Source of the DNA: Arenicola marina
Taxonomy: Eukaryota; Annelida; Polychaeta; Arenicolidae
Length of the DNA: 64,000 bases
Assembly: GCA_964019135.1 (NCBI GenBank)
Contig: OZ025264.1
Coordinates: 1,116,001 to 1,180,000 of the forward strand
Direction of reading: 5' to 3'
Made by a program: the position numbers and the translations under genes. Below, piece after piece: positions 12,401 to 27,400 of the stretch (position 1 is the stretch's first letter; each line of letters starts with the position of its first letter). Under the pieces are notes generated by a model. It searched no databases, was not told the origin of the DNA, and worked only from the letters and a program-made list of their open reading frames with translations.

Positions 12401-15400
12401 ATCTCTATCACTGTTACTGCGCATCTCTATCGCTGTTACTGCGCATCTCTATCGCTGTTACTGCGCATCTCTATCACTGTTACTGCGCATCTCTATCACT
12501 GTTACTGCGCATCGCTATCACTGTTACTGCGCATCTCTATCACTGTTACTGCGCATCTCTATCGCTGTTACTGCGCATCTCTATCACTGTTACTGCGCAT
12601 CTCAATCGCTGTTACTGCGCATCTCTATCACTATTACTGCGCATCTCTATCACTGTTACTGCGCATCTCTATCACTGTTACTGCGCATCTCTATCACTGC
12701 GCATCTCTATCGCTGTTACTGCGCATCTCTATCACTATTACTGCGCATCTCTATCACTGTTACTGCGCATCTCTATCACTATTACTGCGCATCTCTATCA
12801 CTATTACTGCGCATCTCTATCACTGTTACTGCGCATCTCTATCACTATTACTGCGCATCTCTATCACTGTTACTGCGCATCTCTATCACTGTTACTGCGC
12901 ATCTCTATCACTATTACTGCGCATCTCTATCACTGTTACTGCGCATCTCTATCGCTGTTACTGCGCATCTCTATCGCTGTTACTGCGCATCTCTATCGAT
13001 GTTACTGCGCATCTCTATCACTGTTACTGCGCATCTCTATCACTGTTACTGCGCATCTCTATCACTGTTACTGCGCATCTCTATCACTGTTACTGCGCAT
13101 CTCTATCACTGTTACTGCGCATCTCTATCACTGTTACTGCGCATCTCTATCACTGTTACTGCGCATCTCTATCACTAATACTGCGCATCTCTATCGCTGT
13201 TACTGCGCATCTCTATCGCTGTTACTGCTTATCTCTATCACTGTTACTGCGCATCTCTATCACTGTTACTGCGCATCTCTATCACTGCTACTGCGCATCT
13301 CTATCACTATTACTGCGCATCTCTATCGCTGTTACTGCGCATCTCTATCAATGTTACTGCGCATCTCTATCACTGTTACTGCGCATCTCTATCGCTGTTA
13401 CTGCGCATCTCTATCACTGTTACTGCGCATCTCTATCACTGTTACTGCGCATCTCTATCACTGTTACTGCGCATCTCTATCACTGCTACTGCGCATCTCT
13501 ATCACTGCTACGGCGCATCTCTATCACTGTTACTGCGCATCTCTATCACTGTTACTGCGCATCTCTATCACTGTTACTGCGCATCTCTATCGCTGTTACT
13601 GCGCATCTCTATCGCTGTTACTGCGCATCTCTATCGCTGTTACTGCGCATCTCTATCACTGTTACTGCGCATCTCTATTACTGTTACTGCGCATCTCTAT
13701 CACTGTTACTGCGCATCTCTATCACTGTTACTGCGCATCTCTATCACTATTACTGCGCATCTCTATCGCTGTTACTGCGCATCTCTATCCCTGTTACTGC
13801 GCATATCTATCGCTGTTACTGCGCATCTCTATCACTGTTACTGCGCATATATATCACTGTTACTGCGCATCTCTATCACTATTACTGCGCATCTCTATCA
13901 CTGTTACTGCGCATCTCTATCACTGTTACTGCGCATCTCTATCACTGTTACTGCGCATCTCTATCGCTGTTACTGCGCATCTCTATCACTGTTACTGCGC
14001 ATCTCTATCACTGTTACTGCGCATATCTATCACTGTTACTGCGCATCTCTATCACTATTACTGCGCATCTCTATCACTGTTACTCCGCATCTCTATCACT
14101 GTTACTGCGCATCTCTATCACTGTTACTGCGCATCTCTATCACTGTTACTGCGCATCTCTATCACTGTTACTGCGCATCTCTATCACTGCGCATCTCTAT
14201 CGCTGTTACTGCGCATCTCTATCACTATTACTGCGCATCTCTATCACTGTTACTGCGCATCTCTATCACTGTTACTGCGCATCTCTATCACTGCGCATCT
14301 CTATCGCTGTTACTGCGCATCTCTATCACTATTACTGCGCATCTCTATCACTGTTACTGCGCATCTCTATCACTATTACTGCGCATCTCTATCACTGTTA
14401 CTGCGCATCTCTATCACTGTTACTGCGCATCTCTATCACTGTTACTGCGCATCTCTATCACTGCGCATCTCTATCGCTGTTACTGCGCATCTCTATCACT
14501 ATTACTGCGCATCTCTATCACTGTTACTGCGCATCTCTATCACTGTTACTGCGCATCTCTATCACTGCGCATCTCTATCGCTGTTACTGCGCATCTCTAT
14601 CACTATTACTGCGCATGTCTATCACTGTTACTGCGCATATCTATCACTGTTACTGCGCATCTCTTATCACTTCGCTTCAACATGAGACCCTCAAGTAAAT
14701 CTCCTTCAGTACATCATATACAGACTGAAACTAGGCTGACGTCGCTCAACGTTAACTTGCATTTATACGTTGACCATGACATACATTAATATCTGGACCA
14801 TGAACTATATATTTATATCTTCACCATGAATAACATCTTGACTATGACAACATCACGCAATTTTCTGTTCCCTACTTCAAAAACTAAAAGCTGTACCTGA
14901 AAAATCTTTGCGTCTCTCATCAGCTTCTCTGCTGGGTATTCTGTGTTGAAGCCGTTCCCTCCGAATATCTGCATAACAATGATAGTATGGACCACGTCAC
15001 ACATTACTACACCCAAATAGTCTGAAATTGCGCGACAAATACATCTGTGTTAGTCATACATATCAAGGGGAATCTAACATGCCCCCAGGTATTTAATCTA
15101 CCTGAAGTATTTCCAGATATTTCCCTTCTTTTTTAAATGTTTAGTAGTTAAATCTTTTTGAACGCAAGTTTGTGAATTTGTAAATACTAACTCATGTGAA
15201 CAATTACGCATAACAAACGTCGATGTCTTTGTTCATAATAAGAAAGTACGACAAGTTTATGTAATAAGCTCATATTAATATACGCGAATCGGCATATTTA
15301 TACTAAGAAAAATATAATGATATCCCGCGTCCCTCTAAACAAAGTTTAGAATGTGAAAAATACAGAATGATATTAAATGGCCACCACTCTGACTTTAACG

Positions 15401-18400
15401 ATATATTTCAGCATTTTTATTTGTTATATAAATGATTTCATGTATAAATATAGGTGACTATCATATGTATAGCGAATGCATGTGACCAGTGTTGTATCAA
15501 TGCATAATTGTGCTGTACCAAATTAATTAACTTCAGTAAATAATAAAAATAAAAAACGTGTTTGTCCTAAATCGTTATTCAAGCAAAATAGGAGATTAAT
15601 CACTAGCCAAAAAACTGTAGAGTTTGTGGGGATAAAATCTAGTACGCATAGTTTTGGCATTTTTAAACGGTCATTTGTATCGACTTAGTCTTCACCTATG
15701 GTATTACATGTACATGTGTCAGTTGAATGACCATACCTTTATTAACTGTGTAAACACAAAACCTGTATGAGAAGTGGTGCGTTTCTTCTGTCCATGAGTG
15801 TAGATATACATAGCTTGATTGGGGAATTATATTTTTACACTTCCACAAAAGTTGTTTCACAGAGCCTAATACGCTAACCACCAGACAATTGGAGTGGCCC
15901 ACCGCCGGTTGCCATCGATACTTCTGGCCGTCAGTGATACAACCGGTGGGTAGTGTCCCGGTGGCTTGTATTTACACCGCGACTCACGGCAGTGAGTCAC
16001 ACATTGCCTGGTAGCCTCGGCTAGACACATCACCCCGCGAAGTTCTCTCACAGGGGACCAAACCGGTCCCGCCGTTACACAATGAAGATATGGAGCTGGC
16101 GGTGAGACAAACAGACTTACCTGGACACAGTCGGCGGCTGCCTTGTTAGCCATGTCGGCGGCGAAGGCCTTGGCGATGGACGCTCGGTAGGTGTTGGACA
16201 GTCCCTTGTCGGCTTCCCACGCCGAGCACAACGTCATCAGCCGGGAGAGCTCCACGTTCATGGCCATCTCCGCCAGCATGAAGGACACGGCTTGGTGCTG
16301 CGAACGAGAGAGAAGCAGGGTGAGATATAGGTAACATGTACTGATCTTTCCCTGACTCGAGAGATGCGGCTTGGTGTTGTGGACAAGAGAGGGCGGGGGA
16401 GATTTAGGTAAAACATACGGATCTTCCCCTTACAAGAGACATGCGGCTTGATGCTGTGGACAGTGGAGGGCGGGGGAGACATACTAACGGGTAAAATGTC
16501 CTGATCTTCCCCTTACACCAGATATGCGGATTGGTGCTTGTTGTAGCCTGGCCCGGATACATATCAATGAGACGAGTCAGATAACAGGTAGATTCAAGTA
16601 AGGTTTTATTTCAAAACAGTCGTACATCACGACTGCCGAGTACCGATGTAAAAGACGACAATAAGGCATCAGACGATCAGTCATTTCTTTGCCAGGGCGG
16701 TATGACAGTGTGAGGTTGAATCCCTGCAGGCGTAATAACATTCGTTCCAGTCTCGGAGGAGCTGCTGTGAGATTCTGCGCGTGTATCACACTGAGCGGAC
16801 GATGGTCGCTCTCCACCGTGCAATCCACGCCATACAATAATGCATGGAAACGCTCACACGCGAACACTAAGGCCAAAAGTTCCCGCTCGATATTGTCATA
16901 TCGCTTTTAGGCGTCCGTCAAAGCCTTTGGTGCATATATGACGGGTCGGCCCTCTTGCAGTAGCACTACTTGGAGCTGGAAGTTCATGTATGGTCTTCAC
17001 CTTGGCTGGACCCGGATGAGCTCCATTACAGTCGTAGATTGTGCCGAAGAACTTAATCTGCGGGACACCAATCATGCATTTGGTGCTATTGAACACCAAC
17101 TCTTCGCGACGTGCTATGTACATCAGATTCAGTAGGTTCCGTGGGTGGTCAGCCTCATCTCTGCCGTAAAAAATGACATAATCCACGATGCTTACTGTGC
17201 CACGCGTTGTTGGAACACTTACTGAGACATGACTGGTCCAAAAGGCAGTAAAAAACAGTATCTCCCGAAATGAGAGTTGAACGTGGTCAAAAGTTTGATT
17301 ACTTCATCAAGACACTCCAGTATCCATTCATTGCGTCCAACATGGAAACGAACGTTGCTCCATTGAGTTTGTTTATCATTTCTTCTACTGTCAGCGTCTT
17401 ATTATATGTGCGCATAATTGCATTGTTGAGATCTTTCGGATCCAGACAGGTTCTGATCTGGCCTGATTCTTTCCGGGGAATGTGATACTTGAAACCCACA
17501 CAGTTGGTTCAACAACCTTGCGAATGACACCCAAAGTCTCCATTTTTGTCCCTTCCTTCTCTATCTCGTCCTCGTCTCGTTACAGCAGGTACGAATGGTG
17601 ATACATGTGGATGTACTAGTTAAAGAACGAGCTGGAGTGCATTCGCCAAAATAAAGCACGAGACGCGATAGCGTCGAGTGGTTTATTTGGGGAATGCACG
17701 ACAGCGAGTTCTTTAACGTACTTATAAAATTGTTATAACAAGGCATGACATGTGGCCATGTTTGGACACAGGAATTGACTATTGTGTCAATTGCACTGCC
17801 CAACGAATACATGAGGCACATTGTGGAAACAACGGTTCGTCATTGTGAAGCCCCAGGGGGGAGGGTAGGGGTGGGAAGGCGTGGATGAAGTAGACATTTT
17901 GGAAGTCATAGCTTCTTAGTTTCGTAAAAAACATCGCCCCCTGAAAAGCGATATGACGGATATAATGAGAAATCGATAACTGTGGAATTTCCATATATTT
18001 TGAGATTTCTGATCTAACCCCCGCCCCTTTGGTGCTTAACATTGACTTATGCATTCCATTGTTTGTCTTGAAATTGGTAAGTTCTGTCAACACCAGCCAA
18101 CTCGGCTCCGCTCAGCTCAGCTCGACTGATTATAACCGTGACACTTGACGAGTCAATATTAACAACTGTTCTTTATCTAGATAATGCACAGTTTTTCCGG
18201 TTCATTATTAAAATAAAGCACTGTTTTACCGTTCTTTATTTGAATAACGCACACTTACGTTAATACAACACGGCTAGGTCTGTTTTTCGATCCATTCTTC
18301 AAGATAATGAACACTTAAGACATAGGCGTGACGTCACAATTTTTTTAAATTCTGGTGATATGGTTAGCTTCCCTGAATTCCCCAATGGTGTCGAACTGAT

Positions 18401-21400
18401 CAGGATTTGTTGCTTTCAAGTCTTCCATCGTGGATATCTTCGTTTGATTTGTTTCCATTTCCAGCGCACAGTGAAGTGTTAACATGCGAAGATCTCGACA
18501 GCTAGGTAATCGTAAGATGGCTGGACCGTGAGCTTCGGCGACATGGAACACACAATCGTTCCAACTGGTGTCCTGAAATTGACATCTCAGAAATCCTTCT
18601 CCATCCAGCCACTTGGGAAACATCTGTCGAAACACACATAGGGGCAGCACGTTGCCTTGTGCGCCCGTGTCAACCTTGACATGAAGATCCCAAGGTGAGG
18701 TGGGACGATACGGAAGTTGGATGTTGATTCTGGTGAAAAGTTAATCCCTTGAATCCGTTCGATCAAACGAGCTAATTTTAACATTGAGGAGGGGCGGCAG
18801 GGGGCCGGCACAGAGGGCCGGGGGGTCAGAGGGCCGGGGTAGCGCGTAAGACGCCGGCGTCGCTTCCCGAGGACTGACCTGAGCAATGACGGTGCCGAAC
18901 GTCTTTCTCTCCATTGCGTACTTGGTCGCCTCGTCCAGCGCCCTCTGTGCCAGGCCCACAGCACCTGCTGCCACCTGGCGGAGAAAAATGGATAGCTATA
19001 TTAGAGACTGACGAGACTGACGAAGCTCAATATTTCATTGCCATTGTCCTAGTCGAGGGCGAAATATTCCGCCAGCTTCATGCTACTGTCCTATTCGAGG
19101 GCTTAATATGCGGCCGTTTCAAACTTTCAGACCCAGGTGCGAGGGGACATACCACAGGCATTCAGGGGTATGAACAGTAACATTGTATGCAATGTCGTGA
19201 TGTATTGATGGTGATACGGTCATGCTACAATGCTAAGGGATGGTGCTGTAACGTTACAATGCTATTGTGTAATTCTTCGGCAAGACAGTGTAATGCACAT
19301 GTACAATGCACATGGTATTGTATTTTTCCGTACAGCTTAGGCCATGGGCCCATGGTACAACACATTTACACATTATTTGGCAATAGTGCACAGCCATCTA
19401 TAATCTTAAAACAGTGATACGTGTATGCTGCCAAGTTACATAGCATCTTGGCATTTTTAGTCTTCATTATTGTGTGGAAGTTAGCTCTGGTAACATCTTT
19501 GTCAGGAATACAAATTTTATATTTTGTTCATATATCACAGAATTGCGGACATTCTGTGACAAAGTGAAGCTCATCTCCTAGCACCTTTACATTCTGATTA
19601 AGACAATAATTGCAATATCTTTCCTCTCTGGAAACACGACCGCGGAGCTTTTCTATGGGTAACTTATGGCTAGAATATCTTTGTTTGGCAAGTGCAGTCT
19701 CGTGTTTGTATATTGTGCAACATTGCAGATAAGATAACTCTAAGCGACACTTAAACTGTTGATAATGATCACGCTTTGAAAGACTGTCAACGTTATCGGA
19801 CCATTCTTGTAATGATATATCAGATAAGCGCGGTTTAAAGTCAGATAAAAATCAATTAACTTTTCCCACACATGGACGGGATAGGTTTCCCCGACTTGCC
19901 CATAACTTTTCCCACACCAAATATCAGTTTGTGTTTAATGCTACGGCCTCTGATTTTTCACTGGCCGTCCAATTTTCCCACGTAGTGGGTCCAAGACTGC
20001 CACAGCGAAATGAAGTATTGATCACGAGATTCTTTCCCTCCTAACCTAAATTCTATTTTTTTCCGACTGCTCCCTGGCCACAAAAAAAAATACTCATTTT
20101 TCTAGCTTGGAACCCTGTTTTCAAGATATAAGATGGCGGGCGCTTACACTGGGTCGTGTCAAGTCAAAGGCACCCATTGCAACCCTGAAGCCAGCTCCTT
20201 CTGCCTTCAACACGTTCTACAATATAAACACAATGATAAAGTGAATGCACAAATAATTGCAGGTCACGATGTTCAATAGCAAAATAGGTCTATTAGTAAA
20301 CGACCAGAGAGACAAGAAATTAGCCGACCTTATTTATATGCAAGGCCCACATTAGTGAGTTACTGGAATGAAAATGGCTTTCTTGTGGTGTTTCTACTTC
20401 GTTGGGCACGCCGAACGTTTAATTAGGAGAATGCGTGTCTCTCTCCGTGGACACAACCAACGTTTAACCTGATGACGAGTGTCTCTACCTCTTTGGGGAC
20501 GACGACATCCTCGAAGGTGATCCCTCTCGTGTCGCTGGCTCTCTGACCCATGTTGATCTCCTGCAGAGGAGCCACAACATGCAATAGAATCCAGATTACC
20601 CAACGGCGAAGTGTATAACTGAACACAAACAGTATACTCCATCGCCGTTACTTTAAATGCGCAATAAAGCAGAAAATCACTTTGTTGGAGCACAGAAGTA
20701 TTGTCTATAATATTTTTGCTATATAAGCCTGATTAAGAGCGTATTTGGAGTATTCTCGTGACATACAGCTTGATCATCTGCCTGATCAATCCATCTAACA
20801 TCTCTTGCTGTTGAAAGATATCTTGATGCCAACGAACACTCTTGTGGCCGGGGTGTCGCTATGACGTCACGTGACCTACCTTCCTGCCGGGGGTCACGCC
20901 GGGGGTGTCGGCGTCGACGATGAACCCGGTGAAGGCCTTCCCGGCGGGCGCCTTGGGGTCAGCCTCGGTCCTCGCCAACACGAAGTACCAGTTGGCCACC
21001 CCGCCGTTGGTGATCCACATCTTCTGGCCGTTGAGGACGTAGCTGTCTCCTTTCTTCTCGGCCCTGGTCCTCACGCCGGCCACGTCCGAGCCAGCCCCAG
21101 GCTCCGTCACACAGTACGCCTAGGACACCATGCAGATAACACGAGAAAGCTGAGGGAAGATGATGACCATGTACGTACTTCTATATATACATAGAGACAC
21201 GTTACATTATTTGAATATTTTTTACCGTATATTCCTGCATAAAAGCTTTCGGCGTAAGGAATAAAAACGCCAGAGCTTTGATTCCAGAAAATACGGTAAT
21301 TACAGGCCTGTGATTGACCCCTCAGGAAAAAAATTGGGATAAAGTAGGGCTACCTGAGCCACAAAAGTAGGGGCAAAGGTCGGGAAAGGTAGGGACTCCA

Positions 21401-24400
21401 GGAAAAAAAGTAGGGCATTCTGATGAAAATTAGCTACGCCTTTTCTGCATATTTACTTTCCGAGATGACTTTTACTATTACCACAGGATAAAGCACTTAT
21501 CACTTTGAGACCAGGCCAGATAACATGCATTGCGGTACCACAGATAACATGCATTGCGGTACCACAGATAACATGCATTGCGGTACCACAGATAACATGC
21601 ATTGCGGTACCACAGAGAATGTATTATACACTTTACTGCTCTATAATACCTACTCCCTGTGCCAGTGGTCAGTATCATAGGTCATCGGGCATCAATCTTA
21701 CACTTGTGGCGTGATCCTGAAGTACCCAGATTTCCTTCAAACAATGAGTGCCTTGCATGCCATTTGTTTAAATCTTAAACATTTCCAAAAAAGTAGGGAC
21801 AAGATACAAAAGTATATAAAAAAAGTAGGAAAGTATGGAGAACGTAAAAAAAAGTGGTGAAAAAGTAAGAAAAGTCGAGATCATTCACAGTCCTATCATT
21901 ACATGTGCCCAGTATCACTTTTCACAGTAAAAGTGGCCGCGACAAATTTGGCACCGCAGAAATGAGGCTTTAGAAGTCTTGCGCCAGAATCTCGGACACC
22001 TCGCTACTGAAGCGTGTGGCAAAGTCTTCCTCCTTTAACTCAATGACTCACGCAGTACAGCGGCTCCTCAACCATCCGACCCAAATATTTCTTCTTTTGC
22101 TCTTCATTTCCTGCTAGAATCACCGGCATTTCCTGGTGGATGACAAGAAAGGATCATAATGCAATTATAACTATACTCCACCAGGTTACATATATATCTC
22201 ACAGGGCGAGAAATTAGATGTTCGCAAGTTACCAGATTATACAAACTACGATAAACCGTGCAGGGACACAAATGATGTGGCAGTTCCCACGACAAGAAGC
22301 TGCACAAACACGCCCAGAGTACTCACAGCTAGACCGTTTGCCAGTATAGCGACCATGATACCGCTGCAGCCATAAGCCAGCTCCTCGCCAACCAGGGTAC
22401 CAGTCAGCATGGACATCTCGACGCCGCCTGCAACGAAAAGACACATCACGTCGTTCTTAAGGGACTCCTCTCACCTTTCACACATAAATACTACAGGTTC
22501 TATCAGCGGGGTATTATTCTTAATGTGGTTTTCTAAAAAGCTGAAGTACGATTTTATGCTGTTGTGGTAAATGAATGTTATGCATGAGTAATACGTGAGT
22601 TAGAATGACATTGTGTGCCACGGTGTAACGACCGTAGCGTGGTAGAACCGATTGTGTGCCACGGTGTTACGACCGTAGCGTGGTAGGACCGATTGTGTGC
22701 CACGGTGTAACGACCGTAGCGTGGTAGGACCGATTGTGTGCCACGGTGTAACGACTGTAGCGTGGTAGGACCGATTGTGTGCCACGGTGTAACGACCGTA
22801 GCGTGGTATGACCGATTGTGTGCCACGGTGTAACGACCGTAGCGTGGTAGAACCGATTGTGTGCCACGGTGTAACGACCGTAGCGTGGTAGGACCGATTG
22901 TGTGCCACGGTGTAACGACCGTAGCGTGGTAGGACCGATTGTGTGCCACGGTGTAACGACCGTAGCGTGGTAGGACCGATTGTGTGCCACGGTGTAACGA
23001 CCGTAGCGTGGTAGGACCGATTGTGTGCCACGGTGTAACGACCGTAGCGTGGTAGGACCGATTGTGTGCCACGGTGTAACGACCGTAGCGTGGTAGGACC
23101 GATTGTGTGCCACGGTGTAACGACCGTAGCGTGGTAGAACCGATTGTGTGCCACGGTGTAACGACCGTAGCGTGGTAGGACCGATTGTGTGCCACGGTGT
23201 AACGACCGTAGCGTGGTAGAACCGATTGTGTGCCACGGTGTAACGACCGTAGCGTGGTAGGACCGATTGTGTGCCACGGTGTAACGACCGTAGCGTGGTA
23301 GGACCGATTGTGTGCCACGGTGTAACGACCGTAGCGTGGTAGGACCGATTGTGTGCCACGGTGTAACGACCGTAGCGTGGTAGGACCGATTGTGTGCCAC
23401 GGTGTAACGACCGTAGCGTGGTAGGACCGATTGTGTGCCACGGTGTAACGACCGTAGCGTGGTAGAACCGATTGTGTGCCACGGTGTAACGACCGTAGCG
23501 TGGTAGGACCGAGAAACGATTCATCATGAGTAATACGTGAGTTAGAATGACATTGTGTGCCACGGTGTAAGGACCGTAGCGTGGTAGGACCGATTGTGTG
23601 CCACGGTGTAACGACCGTAGCGTGGTAGGACCGATTGTGTGCCACGGTGTAACGACCGTAGCGTGGTAGGACCGATTGTGTGCCACGGTGTAACGACCGT
23701 AGCGTGGTAGGACCGATTGTGTGCCACGGTGTAACGACCGTAGCGTGGTAGGACCGATTGTGTGCCACGGTGTAACGACCGTAGCGTGGTAGGACCGATT
23801 GTGTGCCACGGTGTAACGACCGTAGCGTGGTAGGACCGATTGTGTGCCACGGTGTAACGACCGTAGCGTGGTAGGACCGATTGTGTGCCACGGTGTAACG
23901 ACCGTAGCGTGGTAGAACCGATTGTGTGCCACGGTGTAACGACCGTAGCGTGGTAGGACCGAGAAACGATTCATCATGAGTAATACGTGAGTTAGAATGA
24001 CATTGTGTGCCACGGTGTAACGACCGTAGCGTGGTAGGACCGATTGTGTGCCACGGTGTAACGACCGTAGCGTGGTAGGACCGATTGTGTGCCACGGTGT
24101 AACGACCGTAGCGTGGTAGGACCGATTGTGTGCCACGGTGTAACGACCGTAGCGTGGTAGGACCGATTGTGTGCCACGGTGTAACGACCGTAGCGTGGTA
24201 GGACCGATTGTGTGCCACGGTGTAACGACCGTAGCGTGGTAGGACCGATTGTGTGCCACGGTGTAACGACCGTAGCGTGGTAGGACCGATTGTGTGCCAC
24301 GGTGTAACGACCGTAGCGTGGTAGAACCGATTGTGTGCCACGGTGTAACGACCGTAGCGTGGTAGAACCGATTGTGTGCCACGGTGTAACGACCATAGCG

Positions 24401-27400
24401 TGGTAGGACCGATTGTGTGCCACGGTGTAACGACCGTAGCGTGGTAGGACCGATTGTGTGCCACGGTGTAACGACCGTAGCGTGGTAGGACCGATTGTGT
24501 GCCACGGTGTAACGACCGTAGCGTGGTAGGACCGATTGTGTGCCACGGTGTAACGACCGTAGCGTGGTAGGACCGATTGTGTGCCACGGTGTAACGACCG
24601 TAGCGTGGTAGAACCGATTGTGTGCCACGGTGTAACGACCGTAGCGTGGTAGGACCGATTGTGTGCCACGGTGTAACGACCGTAGCGTGGTAGGACCGAT
24701 TGTGTGCCACGGTGTAACGACCGTAGCGTGGTAGGACCGATTGTGTGCCACGGTGTAACGACCGTAGCGTGGTAGAACCGATTGTGTGCCACGGTGTAAC
24801 GACCGTAGCGTGGTAGGACCGATTGTGTGCCACGGTGTAACGACCGTAGCGTGGTAGGACCGATTGTGTGCCACGGTGTAACGACCGTAGCGTGGTAGGA
24901 CCGATTGTGTGCCACGGTGTAACGACCGTAGCGTGGTAGGACCGATTGTGTGCCACGGTGTAACGACCGTAGCGTGGTAGGACCGATTGTGTGCCACGGT
25001 GTAACGACCGTAGCGTGGTAGGACCGATTGTGTGCCACGGTGTAACGACCGTAGCGTGGTAGGACCGATTGTGTGCCACGGTGTAACGACCGTAGCGTGG
25101 TAGGACCGATTGTGTGCCACGGTGTAACGACCGTAGCGTGGTAGGACCGATTGTGTGCCACGGTGTAACGACCGTAGCGTGGTAGGACCGATTGTGTGCC
25201 ACGGTGTAACGACCGTAGCGTGGTAGGACCGATTGTGTGCCACGGTGTAACGACCGTAGCGTGGTAGGACCGATTGTGTGCCACGGTGTAACGACCGTAG
25301 CGTGGTAGGACCGATTGTGTGCCACGGTGTAACGACCGTAGCGTGGTAGGACCGATTGTGTGCCACGGTGTAACGACCGTAGCGTGGTAGAACCGAGAAA
25401 CCATTCATGACATTGTGTGCCACGGTGTAACGACCGTAGCGTGGTAGAACCGAGAAACCATTCATGACATTGTGTGCCACGGTGTAACGACCGTAGCGTG
25501 GTAGAACCGAGAAACCATTCATGACATTGTGTGCCACGGTGTAACGACCGTAGCGTGGTAGAACCGAGAAACCATTCATGACATTGTGTGCCACGGTGTA
25601 ACGACCGTAGCGTGGTAGGACCGAGAAACGATTCATCTTGCGGTCCGTGATGCAAAGCGCGAAGGATGACCACGAAGTGAGTTTTCAGGGATTTCTGAAA
25701 GATCTACCCCACTAGCGTAAGCCTGAAGCTTTAAAAGCAATGTGATCGGCCAAAACAAATCTGGAAGTATAGTTTTCATGTATCATGCAATGTTCGGGAA
25801 ACTGTTTCTGGGACTTTGTTTCTCAAATCATATCAAACGCCGGGAAACAAGTTCCAGAAAGTTAATTTCTATAACTTAATTTCTGGAACTTAGGCGAATG
25901 CACCCCAAACGCCAACAACTTCACCTTTGCACCGGGACGGTGCAGAGATGGTTTAGAGAGATACGTGCTCAATATGGCTTATTGTAACAAATTATTTGAA
26001 GTGTGTAAGGAGACTTGCAGTGCATGAAATGTTGGGGTTTTAGGCCACTTTTGAGCACTCCGTGGTCCAACCGGGCCAAGAAACTTTCCGAGACAATGAA
26101 ATGGGGTTAGATAAAACATGCCTCGGATGCAGATGCCAGTGGATGACCATGATCGCTACATCTGCAGAGTAACTGAGCCTGTTTACCAACTGAGCTACGG
26201 AGGCTCCACCTAGTGAGTCATATTGAAACAGTGAAAAAGCGATCGAAGTTTCAAAGCCTATTCGTGCTTACACTTATCTCCACCTACCATATTTTTCAGG
26301 AATGTTTCCATTCACTAAGCCAAGGGCGTGCGCCTTCTTAAATATGTCGTGTGGGTACTACAAAGAGACAAAACATTACTGTTACTACCATATAATAATA
26401 ATTGACTTGCAGCAGCATCTGATTGGTCAGGCATGTTGCTACAATTACACATAGCGAAATGTATTCTTTCGATGATTCCGCCGCTTCCTAGCTGTCCACG
26501 TGGTTCACAAACCTCCCCTGTCCTGTTATGTGATGGATTAACCCACGATTTCTAGCTGTCACATGGTCCACAAATCTCCCCTGTCCTGTTATGTGATGGA
26601 TTAACCCACGATTTCTAGTTGTCACATGGTCTACAAATCTCCCCTGTCCTGTTATGTGATGGATTAACCCACGATTCCCAGCTGTCACGTGGTCCACGTA
26701 CCGCCCCTGTCCGGTCGAGCTCGGCTGCTACAGGGAGAATCTCCTCTCGTGCAAACTTCCGCGCCAAGTTCTGGATTTCTTTGTCCTCTGACGAGAGTTC
26801 TGCGGAGAGAAGTTGTAAGTTACAAATTACCGCTGCAACCAGAAAAAAAATCCTGTCTTCATATCTAATGTAAGTGTGTCTGTATATTTCCTACGGGGTG
26901 TTTGCGTTTATGTATGTTTTACATCAATCACTGAGCAACTAGCCTTTCGTTTCAATTTATATCTGTGCGAGTATATTTACCAGATAAATATTTGTTTCAA
27001 CGCAATTTGTGTAAGCTATGATTTACTATCCATTTAAACATATTGCATACTTCATATACTTATTATAACCTATGCAACATACCCTTCATCTATCGAGCAG
27101 AATTGTTCCATTGCTTATATATTTTATGGCTTATATATTATTGGGAGGGTTGATAAAAGAGGAACCATGCTCAATTTAGTTTTAAAGGTTGCGACGCGGA
27201 AAGGACAAATCTGACCAAACAATGTAGTTTCGCATTAATCTGAGGACTTACCAAAGTTTAAGCCAGCAGAGGGTGTGCCATCAGCGACTGTTGATCTGTG
27301 TCTCATTGGTCCCCAACTGACCAATCGGCTGCAGCCACGCACATGCTACATAAAAACATAACATATTACCACTATGTATAATATAGATAGCAGGCTATAT

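Noticed and set aside
9599-14698. A 1699-codon open frame with [22 protein letters not shown] repeats
   Set aside because: It is the 22-bp satellite read through. All plus frames are open, and it lies in the last ACADM intron on the opposite strand.
22607-25640. Possible CRISPR array
   Set aside because: The units are directly tandem with no unique spacers, and the DNA is eukaryotic.
22578-25673. A 1031-codon open frame of [13 protein letters not shown] repeats
   Set aside because: Produced by the 41-bp satellite. Parallel frames give equally long products, and the array lies between ACADM exons 4 and 5.
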